A stretch of 64,000 nucleotides of DNA from Clavaria fumosa. Taxonomy: Eukaryota; Basidiomycota; Agaricomycetes; Agaricales; Clavariaceae. Below the pieces are notes generated by a model. The model searched no databases, was not told the DNA's origin, and was given only the letters and a program-made list of their open reading frames with translations. Below, one piece after another: positions 21,880 to 32,159 of this stretch. Positions within the stretch are counted from its first letter, which is position 1, and every line of letters begins with the position of its first letter. The stretch lies in the NCBI GenBank assembly GCA_951802425.1, contig OX637794.1:806001-870000 (forward strand), read 5' to 3'. The position numbers and the translations under genes were made by a program.

Positions 21880-24800
21880 TTAATGGCAAGGCCGAAGGTT
21901 CCGGGTTGCTCCGGAGCGTTGCGAACGAGTTTCCGGAGCATCGGTATCGGTGGCCTCGTTGTCGGATTCATTGGATAGATCAGCCACCTGGCTTTCCTCA
22001 TCTTCGGTGTCGATAGAGTTATGTGACGTCTCGTGTGTTTGATTGTGAGGGACGTCCTCGTTTATCTCCATCATTTGGTCGGTGATAGCAGTGACCAGAA
22101 TCGATGTTTGCGACTGCGGATAGTAGGGAATGATGCGGAAAGCTGCATAGTGGATTTTGGAGACGGCCCCGTCGAGTTCCGAGAGAATATATGTGCCATA
22201 TTGAGTTCGGCGGACAACGATCATCGGTCCGAAGAATCGCGGTTTTGTCTTCCGGTTTAATTCCATTTCTACAGCTGAGTTTTGGATCAATACCAGCAAT
22301 CCGGGTTGGAAGTCATAATCGATAATAGACTTGCGGTGTGTGTCAATGAACTGCTTGACAGATTGTTTGCAGGCAGCGAGCACTTTATCAGCGATTGTTG
22401 CAAGATCTTCTTCTCGTTTTTGCAGTTGGCGGGCACAAAGGGCTATCAGTTCCAGAGTGGTCATCGGGGCATCGGCGGTCGGAATTAGATATGTTGCTTC
22501 GGATATGTCGAAAGGGAAAAGCGGTTCGACGCCGTGTGCAATGTAAAACGGAGAGTGACCGGTGGATCGTTGGATTGTGGTTCGTTCTGCCCAAATGACT
22601 GAGGGTAAAACGTCTGGCCATTTCGATTCGTCTCCATCTGCTGCTTTGATTAACGACTCGCGGACCGACCGGTGGGCACGTTCGATGACACCGTTAGCGC
22701 GGGAATTATATCCGGAAATACGGATGTGATGGATTCCATACCGCTTCTTGAGGAAATCGAGAGCTTTGATAAATGGGGCACCGTTATCCATAATGATCTC
22801 TTCTACTGCTCCCCATCAGCACAGTATGTCTTCAAATATGAAGGTTCCGAGAAGTCGGGCAGTCTCATTTCGTAGCGGTCTTGCTTCCGGATATGTGGAT
22901 AACGAGCATCGGGCGTGGACAAGAAGTCAGAAACCGCGGGTTCTGGGTAGGAACATGGTATCTATATGCGCTCGACGAAAAAGACCGGCCAGTGTGGCGA
23001 CCATCGGTGGAATAAAAATCTTCCGGATTTGCCAAGTCTGGCATTGGTGACAAGTTCGGACAAACCATTTTACGCCTTGATCCAACACCAGCCACCAGAA
23101 CCGATTTAGAATACGTGTTCGGATAACATAAACACCTTTGTGGCCGAGTGAATTGTGTGCCTCTGTGATAATTGCGAGCTGTTTGTGGTCCGGAGGCACT
23201 ACCTGGTGGCATCCGTTAGGTCGGCGACGCCATAGCTTGTCATCTAGAATGAAGAACTGGGATGCAGAGCGGACTAATCGTCGGAACTGGTTTGCATCGA
23301 TGCCGGAAGGATGGATCGGGTTTTGAAGGAAAGATTCGATTTTGCGGATCTGTTCTTCCCTTTTCTTTGCTGCATCGGGTCGTGGTATAAGGATGGTGGA
23401 GGATTCATTCGGAGCCGGTGAATCATTGGATGGTACCGTCGAATTGAGTAGCATCGATCCTGTGTAAGCTTTGAAGCGAGAATGGGCGATGCCGGCGAGT
23501 GGCGTCTCGGATGGGTAGGAAGCGTCCGGTGCTCGATTCATGTGTTCCATGGCGAATACATAGCTCCGATCGATCCAGTCTTCGTGATCTTCGGACTCGG
23601 TGTCTTCTTCACCATCTGCGGCACGTCGGCGTGATAGTCCGTCAGCTCCGGTGTGTTTATCTGCGGGAATATGAACAAGGTCGAAATCGAAGAGTAGTAT
23701 ACCGGCAATCCATCGATTCATGGCAGCGTTTGGTTGAACATCCGGATTGTTTAGCATACCCTTAATGAACTTCACGTCCATTTCAACAGTGAATTTCGGA
23801 AGGCCGATAAGGTAAATCCGGTACGACCGAAGTGCGCAGAAGAGTCCGTATAATTCGATTTTTGCTTGAGAGTATCGGGCCTCGCGTTCGTTCCAGGTAA
23901 TCGAGCTGAATCTGGATGGGTGTCGGATTCCATCTTGTCCGATTTGAAATAGCGCGAAGCCGACGGCGATGTTGGACGAGTCGACGGCCATAATTACGGG
24001 CCGTCCAGAGCGGTAATCGATCAGTCGAATGGCGGATGAGTTGACTATTGCGTGTTTAAGTCGGTCCATCGAATTTTGCTCTTCTTCTTCGAACCTGAAT
24101 GGGACGTCCTTACAAGTTAGGCTGACAAGTGGTTGGGCAAGTATGGCGTAGTTTTTGATGAATATCCGGAGCAGTCCGCAGATGCCTAAAAATGATCGTA
24201 CATCTGTGAGTGTTTCGCATGGAGGCCAGTCTCGAATGCGCTGAACATTAGAAGCGTCTGGAACTCGCCCTTCATATGTGCATGTGTGTCCGGTAACGAT
24301 TGTTTCGGGGGTGCAAATTGTCGTTTTCTTGCCATTAAAGGTTCCTCCGACTATTTTGACTCGTTGGAGCACCTGGTTGACGTTATTCAAATGCTCCCAA
24401 ACGAACCGCCGTATTTGCGGATTCTCCGGGATCATCTCGTAAGTGCCGTCCGGAAGCTCGTATCGGGTTTCCGGGCCCTTAATCGCTACATCGTCTACGA
24501 ATGGGATGGTTATGTGCGGAATTTCGTCTTGTAGTATATGCGTGACATCTCCATGCATAATCTGCGTCGTGTTGGTGTATCCCATCAGGATGCAAGTGAG
24601 CCGTTTGGCTCCGAGAGGGGTTTGAAATGTGGTAAGGTCTTGACTTCGCTCGTCGAGAGACCATTGATCGAAGGAGACAAATAAGTCGAGAGTTCCGTAG
24701 CATCCGCATCCGGCGAATGATTCCGCAAAAACTTCCATTATCGGGGGAACCGCGGAGTCGCCGATGGTGACTTTGTTTAATGGCTGGAGGTTATGGACAA

Positions 24801-25617
24801 GTCGGAGAGACTTTCTGTCCTTCTTTAACACGCAAAACCACTGGGACAGATAGGAGGAGTTGGACTCTTCATAGACTCCGGCCGCTATCTTGTCCCGGAT
24901 AACCTTCAGAACTTCGTCGTAGATGCTGGGAGGAATCAGTATATTTTTGAAGATCCAAGGGATATGTTCGACTGTCGGGATGATAATGGGATCGAAGTAT
25001 TTTGCGTCGAATCGTCCTTTCTCGGTCTCCGTCCAAGCAAAGGCATCCTCCTGGGCTTTAATCAGATAGTGAACGAGTTTTTCTTCGTCTGGCCATAAAA
25101 ATCCGGTGGGGTTTGCGTTATGCGCATCTTTCCGGTCTTGGGTATATCGGAGACCGGGGGTGAAATCGGGTGGGTGTGTTGGAAGTGTCGGTATATTGGC
25201 TAGGGGGTCTGGATGCCAGCGTCGGACAATCCGGAATTCTTCGGGTACCGTTGCTTTGATCGGATTGACGCGGTTCGCTACCTTCTTATATTTCTTTCCT
25301 AGGTAAACTGGCAAAACGGTGTCCGTAGACGGGAAATTCATTTCAGAGGTATTGTTGTACAGAGGGTATGCGATATTCGGATGCGTCGGTTCACATTCGA
25401 TAGTGACCGGGGAATCAACGGAATCGAGAGAAATGTCCAAGAAGCTGGTACTGGGAATGGGATCGGGAGGTGCTAAATTTACAAGGGAAGATGATGAGAA
25501 ATTTTGAACGGAAGTGGAAAAGATGGCTGGAGTCTCGTATTTGGGTATAGGTTCCGTGTCCGCATCGACCAGAGGTGAGTCCGTAGATTTGCGGATAATC
25601 GAGGCTCCAGCCATCAA
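21880..25617 (-). pseudogene. element B pol: RT, RNase H, integrase
   Basis: The frame starts at ATG overlapping the gag stop (TGATG) in the -1 frame relative to gag. RT shows IPFVDDVAIKGP (catalytic FVDD intact), RNase H shows MAVDSSNIAVGFALFQ, and integrase shows zinc-binding residues (HKGVYVIRTRIL, CHQCQTW), D in AHIDTM, D in IIMDNG and E in NGVIERAHR. The only breaks are TGA codons at 22927-22929 and 22816-22818, each where relatives would have Arg. Substitutions such as Arg-to-Trp/Cys in RT fit the same C-to-T bias. The C-terminus is acidic with no chromodomain. Confidence 0.92.
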
Positions 25618-27611
25618 AAATCCGGATGCGGTTTCTTGTTATTCGATGTTTTGCAGACCAGGATTCGCTCCTTTGTTGGCACAATGATTCGTTCTCCTGT
25701 GTTCGGATTGTTGAGAATGAGATCCTGGGCTCCGTGGGGATGGTCAATTGTCTGAGAGCCGGTTAGCATAAAAAATGGTCATCCGACAAGAACCTCGCAG
25801 GGTAGCGTGTCTGCCACTTGCATTTGAACATGGAACGTGCACGGACCGATCTGTAAAGGGAAATTTTTGATGAGTCCGAGCGTCGGAGCGATGGTGCCAT
25901 GGGATGATTCCATATGGATTACTCGTTCGGAGTGCAACAGATTGCCAAGCTTTTCCCAAACATCTCGCCTCATTGCTACAATAGAGCTACCCTGGTCAAG
26001 AAGACACTCCACTGCGATCCGGCTGTCTAGAATGCCCTCTACGATGCAGAGTGGAGCAGCATCGACTGCGACGACGAGATCAGAGGTATCCGGGGCCGTA
26101 ATGTTCGTGTAAAGCGTGTCCTGTACGACGGAAGCAGTGACCGGGATGCGGCGGGCGGTGACCATATCCTTCATCTTTTTGCGGACGTCTCCGGAAATGG
26201 CGAGTAATTCACGGGGTGTCACACGGACCGGAATGTCGAGTGCGCGATTGAAAACTTGTTGAACTGTTACCGGATTTTCTATCGGAGCTTGGTAATGATA
26301 CTGGACATCGGATCGTTCGATTCTTTCCGGCTTCGATGGGCGCATGTCCGGAGGCGAGGTAATGACAACGGCGGGCGGAGGAGGCAACCTAGATGGCTGT
26401 GGATTGTTATTTCGGGGTGCGGGCACTTTCCTTTTGCTCTTGTCTATTTTCTTTGCCACATCGTTTGCAAAGGTGCGAGCCATATTTTCCAGGGCGATCC
26501 TCTCACCATCTTCTTCTTCCGAATCGTCTTCCGTATCCAGGGGATTTACGAATGATCCGGTCGGCTGTGCTTCAAATACCACGGTAGTCGCCGGTTGCAT
26601 GTTCTGGGATTGGTAAGTAGTGTAGTACTTGTCAAAGCGCTCGGATAAGTTGTTTCCTACAATAGTGCCTGGCAAGTATCGTCCAGAGGGAAGGCAAATT
26701 CTGCCTTCGGTGTTCCGTATACATTTACCGGACTTGATGTATTCGAGGGCCTTCGGACAGGCACTAACAAAATGACCTGGTTCCGAACAGAAATTACACG
26801 TCCGGCCTGCTGGGGAATTCGTCGTCTGAGGAGCAGAACATTTTGCCTGTTCGAGAGACTGGGCTGATAAAATTGATTCGAGGCAAGCCATTGTGGAGGC
26901 GAATGTTGCCAAGGCTGCGGACATATCAAATTCTTCCTTCTTGATCACTGGTTTCGTTTCTCTCCCAGGGGTTGCGGATGCGAAGCGGATAGGTCCGGAG
27001 AATTGATCGGTTGTTATGGAGTGCGGGGACGTTGAGGAGAGTAGAAATTCGGCTGCGGCATGAACCTCATTCATCGGGTATGGGTCCTCCGGATGGTGAT
27101 TAGGTAGTATAATCACAAGCCGGCTCTCGATCCAGCGCCTAGTATGATCCCCAAATCCGAGGATGTAAAGCCAGTTTCTGTCATTTGTGGACATACGTTG
27201 GGAGGTGATCAAGTGCGAAGTGATCCGGAGAAAGTCCCGGTAATATTCTCCGTGTTCTGCGCGCGTGTAAACCCCTTTTTGGGCCGAGTCTGATATGAAA
27301 CGGTCCAAATCGGTGACAGAAAACAAACGACCGCCATCGGAGCCTGGATAAAGGCGTCAGACAGCCGCTTTGAAGGTTTCCCAGGTCCATACCGGGTCCG
27401 GGGCTGGTGTGAGGGTCTCCCAGAGGAGACATGTGTCTGTGTCGAGGTAGTGCTTTGCGTACCGAATTAAATCGGCTTCCGGAACGTCTGGATTAATGCC
27501 GGTGAGTATGATGTCGATGTCCTCAAAATACTGGTTGAGATGGGTTGGTACTCCGTCAAAGGTGGGGGCCCCGTGAGTGCCACGGAGCAGATATCTCGGT
27601 TGGTTGGCCAT
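25618..27611 (-). pseudogene. element B gag-protease
   Basis: The frame starts MANQPRYLLRGTHGAPTFDG. It has capsid-like helices, a zinc knuckle CNFCSEPGHFVSAC (CX2CX4HX4C), a Pro/Lys-rich linker and a retropepsin-like segment with LLDQGSSIVAMRRDVW, where DQGS replaces the usual DSG. TGA at 27357-27359 and 25779-25781 interrupt one continuous frame; the second falls in CEVLVG*PFFM where Arg is expected. Reading through them, the frame ends in TGATG at the pol start, suggesting termination-reinitiation or a -1 shift. Confidence 0.9.
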
Positions 27612-28000
27612 TGGTATTGCTGAATGAGGAAGTTCTTGTATGGCGTCAAGAGGATTCTGTGGTTCATCAGTTGGAAATTGTAAGGTGTTCAGTTCGCGGG
27701 GTAGTGGTGTGAGTGGTGAGTGTGGTTCTTCGAAGATCTGTGGTAATGAGGTAACCGGGGTGGCAAAGCTCGTGTGGGAGTAAACAATGGATGAAATACT
27801 GGGAATGTCCGATGGAAGAAAGTGGGAAGTTTCAATTACTTCTCCAGGAGGTTCGGAGTGCGGTGGTTCTGTGATTCGATCCGGGTTTCGACTTCTCAGA
27901 CGTTCGGAGCGTCGAGGTTGGAAAGCGGAGGAGCCTCTGGGAATCCTTGAAGGCTGTAGTGAAGACGTTGTTACGACCCCCTCGCGGTGGGCTCCAAAAT
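27612..28000 (-). other. element B leader and primer-binding site
   Basis: This is non-coding leader between the 5' LTR and gag. The complement of CCTCGCGGTGGGCTCCA (27981-27997), three bases from the LTR, is the likely tRNA primer-binding site because it begins TGG opposite a tRNA CCA end. I do not assign the tRNA. Confidence 0.65.
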
Positions 28001-28907
28001 TGTAGTAGGCTGTACAGGTGTTGGCTGCAAATAGATGTTCGCGGCCGGGTTCTTCAGGGGGTCTTATTACACAACAGGTACACTAGACAGAACCTTGGAG
28101 GATGTGGAGGTTGAGTGCAAAAGGTTCAGAGAGTGAAAATATATGTTGTCCGGAGTATCCGGTATCGGATCCGATAGAGTCCGATGTTTGGATCGAAGGT
28201 TCGAGGGGCCGGCGACGACGAAGGCCAGCAGATCAATAGGTACGACGAAAGGTGAGCTTTCTAAAAATCACAGCACGATGTGGGCGTTCAAAAAGCTGGA
28301 TTTCCGTATAGTCCGGTACATACTTAAGTACATTTTTCTAAGTACAGCATACCCGATTCTACGGAAATCTCCAGAAGCTATAGAAGGCAGTGCGATATTG
28401 TACAAGGGGTCATATAGGGGTCTTTAATTTGTAAAGGAGTCATGCGGTTCGGAGGAATGAAGTGTCCAATGATCGGTGTACATCCAGACCGCTCGTAAAA
28501 TCAAGGAGAGTGAGACTGGTACAGCAAAGGGGTACTAGGAACAATGGACAAGGCACTGCAAAGGGTTTGAAACGTTTCAATGATCGGATGGTTGAAAGGG
28601 ATCACAATATGAAATTTACAGCATGTATATGAAATAGAGGAATGGGAATGGAATAGTGAGTATGTCGAGCGCTGACCATGCTGGAGTGATGAAATAGAGG
28701 GGTGTAGGCAGTATGTGTGACCTGCAGGCTGTGATCTTCATGGGGAGTCGGAGACCGGAGAGTCCGATGTCGGATAAGTATCGGTCGTTATCGGACGGTG
28801 TCAGATTGTTATCGGATTGTATCGGACGCGATTGCTTTGGATCCCGAAATATCCGGATGATCGGTATCTGTCATGTTTCTATGTTTAAACTGCATATTAT
28901 CCTTACA
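28001..28907 (-). repeat. 5' LTR of element B
   Basis: This 907-bp partner of 19020-19926 has identical termini TGTAGTAGG and CCTTACA. Confidence 0.95.
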
Positions 28908-29522
28908 ATGTTCTTAAGTACATTTTTGTAATTACAAATGCTCTGGATTGTACCGAGTGACCTGGAGGTCATGGGGAATGAAAGATGGTCATAGGTAAGG
29001 TCATATGGAGGTCATAGGTCATAGAGGAAACGGCATAGTACGTAGAGATGAGGAGTCCGAAATAATCAGTCATTCAGATTGCTAGTAGGAGAGAAGAGGA
29101 AGTGTAATTGAGTATGGTATGTATACAGGCTGGCATAGATGAAACATTTTTAAGTGTAGAAACATTTACAAATTCAAGGGAACACATGATGTGAAATTCA
29201 CAGCAATAAGGATGAAACAGGGGAAAACATATGAAACATTGGTCACAGGGAGTGCTAAGCACAGTAAAGTGATGGAATTGGTGTATATGGGCGCTATGAA
29301 TCACCTGTGTGTTGCGGTAGGAGCGAAGAATTTGAATTAACGAGGGTCCGATGTCAGATACTTATCGGGTAGGTGTTGGGTTATGCGGACGGTCGTCGGA
29401 GGGCATCGGATAGTGTCGGACAGTCATCGGTTCGTATTGGACACGGAGCGGGCGTATACTGGATTCTTCGGATAATAGGCATCTTGTCATGCTTCATGCT
29501 GGAGCCATATTCTATCCTTACA

Positions 29523-30160
29523 GTGGCAGCGACAGCAACAGAGGCGAGGGCGGCAGCAATGGCGACAGAGGCGAAGGCGGCAGCGGCAGCGGCGGTGGGG
29601 GCAACAGAGGCAACGGGGGGAGTGGCAGCAGAGACGATGCGCTGCCAGGTGTGTCTCCCCCTCTCTCCCTCTCCCTCTTCTCACTCTCTGCTCTCTCTTC
29701 TCTCCTCCCTTCCCCCAGACAATGGTGCGCACCCTCTCCCTTTTTTTTTTTTTTTTTCCCCTGCATTTACATTTACAGTGACAACGGTGAGGACGGCGGC
29801 GGCTCCCTGTCCTTCCCACCAGCGACGATGATGGCGGCGGCAGCGATGGCTCTCCCCCCTCTCCTCTCTCCTTCTCGACAGCGGCAGCAAGGACAGCGGC
29901 GGCGGCGGCAGCGGTGGGGACGATGACGACCCCTCCCTCTCCCTCTCCCTCTCCCTCTCCCTCTCCCTCTCCCTCTCCCTCTCCCTCTCCCTCTCCCTCT
30001 CCCTCTCCCTCTCCCTCTCCCTCTCCCTCTCCCTCTCCCTCTCCCTCTCCCTCTCCCTCTCCCTGTCCCTGTCCCTGTCCCTGTCCCTCCCCTCTCCCTC
30101 CTCTCCCCCTCCTCGCAGCGGCGCCCTCACGCTCTCCACTGCGGCAGTGACAGTGACGAG
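29523..30160 (+). repeat. Helitron 1 exon-like GC-rich modules, part 2
   Basis: The module interrupted at 18726 resumes. GA/GC-rich blocks (GGCAGCAATGGCGACAGAGG) end before GTGTGT or GTGCGC, then C/T tracts end CCCCCAG, TTTACAG or CTCGACAG before the next block. This is the same layout as 39700-41658. Confidence 0.75.
29936..30088. repeat. (CTCCCT)n hexamer microsatellite
   Basis: About 20 perfect CTCCCT units are followed by four CCTGTC units. The reverse strand gives an artefactual Arg-Glu dipeptide frame that I do not call a gene. Confidence 0.97.
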
Positions 30161-30958
30161 GGGGGTGACATTATGAACCGACAGAGAAAAGAAAGGGGGA
30201 AGGGTGATTGAGTGAGAGAAGGTTGATGTAAGCCTGGGGAGTAACACGAAGGTTAGTGGCACTGTCACTCCCCCCTCTCTCTCCCCTCCCTCCATCTCCT
30301 TCCTCTTTCCTCTCCCTCTCTCCTCCTTCATCAGCAGCACTGGCACCTCTCCCTTGCCTACATACACATGTACATAGTTAAATTAAAAAAGAATTAAAGT
30401 TTTAGAGTTTTAGCCCCTTTCTTTTGGGGGGAGCAGGTGACACAGGAGCAGAAGAATGAGCAGAGGTAAGGGGCAGTGCGAACCGCTCCTTCTTCTTTAC
30501 CACCACCATCTCCACCCCACTCTGCTTTCCTCTCCTCCTCTACCTTTGTGCCTGCTGTGCCTGCCCCTCCCTGGCTGGGGTGCTGTGCCTGCCCCTCTCT
30601 GGCTGGGGTGTTCTATTTGTCTGCTCTGGTGCTTTTTCAGACTGAGTGTGGATTTCAGTGAACAAGCCTATTGAGTGTGAAGCCTACCTGCACAGCCTTA
30701 TTTTGCTGCTGCCAAACCCTGTTCCTCTGGAGCAGACTGGGCCTCTTACACTCTGCAGGTGTCACAGTGCTTAAGTTTTGCCTCAGCTTGAGGTCCATTC
30801 CTCACTGTTGGCTTTGACTACCTTCTCACAGTCACTTCCACCTGCCTTGCAGAAAAGGGGTGACCAGAGAGGTCAATAAGCATATAACTGACACTGCCTA
30901 GTGGTGATTTCCCAAAGACACACTCAGGAGGGGATTGCAGAGAGTGTCTGGATTCCTG
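30161..30958 (+). repeat. conserved Helitron block, copy 1
   Basis: This stretch aligns with 41640-42425. Shared words include GGAGCAGGTGACACAGGAGC, GCGAACCGCTCCTTCTTCTT, GGCTGGGGTGTTCTATTT and AAAAGGGGTGACCAGAGAGG. It links the module array to the helicase here, but links it to a copia fragment in copy 2. No coding function is recognised. Confidence 0.85.
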
Positions 30959-31838
30959 GCTTCCTGGCTTGCTGGTAGAGAGTGGCCAAACTTCAAGGCC
31001 AATGCCACATATGAGGTTGCCAAGAACCTTCTCTACCATGAGTTTCCTCAAAGGTTTACTTGGTTGGCCAGTAGGAAAATGTGGAAGCTCAGATCTAGAG
31101 GCTTTGCAATTGGGAGAATGTACTATGTTCCACCATCTGCTGGAGAGCGCTTCTACCTCAGGACTTTGTTGACTGCAGTCAAGGTCAGACAGTCTCCTTG
31201 ACACTGTAATTGGCTTCATAATGCTAATGAATTTGCTTGATAGGGTGCTACATCCTTTCAGGACCTCCTCACCTTCAATGGCACTGTCCATCCCACATTT
31301 AAGGCCTCTTGCATGGCTAGAGGGTTCTTGGAAGATGACAATGAGTGGATTCTCTGTTTGCAGGATGCCAGCACCATGCAGACTGGGAAACAGCTCAGGT
31401 CTCTCTTTGCCATCATCCTCAGAGACTGTCAGCCTGCTCAGCCTGAGCAGCTGTGGATGCAATTCAGGGAGTTTGTATGTGATGATCTGAGGCATACCCT
31501 CAGGAGACTTGGCAGGGATAACCCTACTGAAGAGGATGCCTTTGATTATGGTCTCCACCTCATTGACATTTTGCTGCACTCCAGCAACAAGTCTCTCTCA
31601 GACTATCCTCCCATGCCCCTCCCCCACATGGACTGGCAGCACTTGGTGGGCAATAGGCTCATTGCAGAGCAGTGTGACTATGATGTGGTCCAGGAGCAGA
31701 GCTTGGCAGACCAGCAGATTCCCATGCTCAATGAGGAGCAAAGGCATGCATTTGATCAGATCATGGATGCAGTCACCTCCAAGTCTGGACATTGCTTCTT
31801 TCTTAATGGCCCTGGTGGAACTGAAAAAACTTTCATTT
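30959..31838 (+). pseudogene. Helitron PIF1-type helicase, N-terminal part
   Basis: The frame encodes the segment preceding and including the PIF1-like ATPase start (GRMYYVPPSAGERFYLRTLL, then MLNEEQRHAFDQIMDAV). A 60-bp GT-AG intron at 31184-31243 joins two frames. The Walker A reads GPGGTEKTF, with Glu replacing the Gly expected in GPGGTGKTF, which should abolish ATP binding. Four codons later element C interrupts the gene; it resumes at 37089 across the CATTT duplication. PIF1-type helicase is fused to Rep in autonomous Helitrons; Rep is not seen here. Confidence 0.9.
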
Positions 31839-32129
31839 TATCAGACTGGGTCTCACACAACTTAAGTGTAAGGTCATGATGACAATACTAAGATAAGGGG
31901 AAAAGAGTACAAAAATGGAAAGGACGCAGTATATATATAGCGAGAGCCTCGGGACTTGCCGACTTTCCCACGCTTGGACCCTCGGATCACGTGATGCGTC
32001 CAGGCCCAGGTCATGTGATCTTACGATTATGTAATCTGGCCACAGCCACAGGTCATGTGACCTTCCAACAACCCTCCCCAGTTTCTCCACAACTGCACTT
32101 TGGGATGGCTTACATAAGCAATCCTAACA
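31839..32129 (-). repeat. 3' LTR of chromovirus C
   Basis: This 291-bp LTR is followed on the inside by the polypurine tract complement CACCCCCCTCTTAAGG. It has the same TATA and AATACTAAGAT layout as A. Confidence 0.93.
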
Positions 32130-32159
32130 TCACCCCCCTCTTAAGGCTGGGCGTCCCAA

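Larger units (their letters stand above)
19020..28907 (-). mobile_element. Ty3/gypsy element B, full length, nonsense-inactivated
   Basis: LTRs of 907 bp lie at 19020-19926 and 28001-28907. ATGT flanks both sides (19016-19019 and 28908-28911), a 4-bp duplication. In element orientation the 5' LTR is followed by TTTTGGAGCCCACCGCGAGG, whose TGG-containing start fits a tRNA primer-binding site. Gag-PR and RT-RNaseH-IN run leftwards. The element carries an extra antisense gene near its 3' LTR. It is interrupted only by TGA codons, so it is a recent or lightly decayed copy. Confidence 0.92.
18727..29522. repeat. solo LTR B' split by element B
   Basis: The two parts, 18727-19019 and 28912-29522, together form a roughly 904-bp LTR that starts TGTAGTAGG and ends ATCCTTACA and aligns along its length with the LTRs of B. 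Flanks GCGG (18723-18726) and GTGG (29523-29526) look like a 4-bp target duplication with one C-to-T change. No internal region of this element remains, so it is a solo LTR. Confidence 0.82.

Noticed and set aside
29681..30367. 228-codon reverse frame rich in Arg-Glu dipeptides
   Set aside because: It is the complement of the CTCCCT microsatellite.
30170..30370. tRNA or small RNA gene in the conserved Helitron block
   Set aside because: No cloverleaf or box elements could be found by eye.
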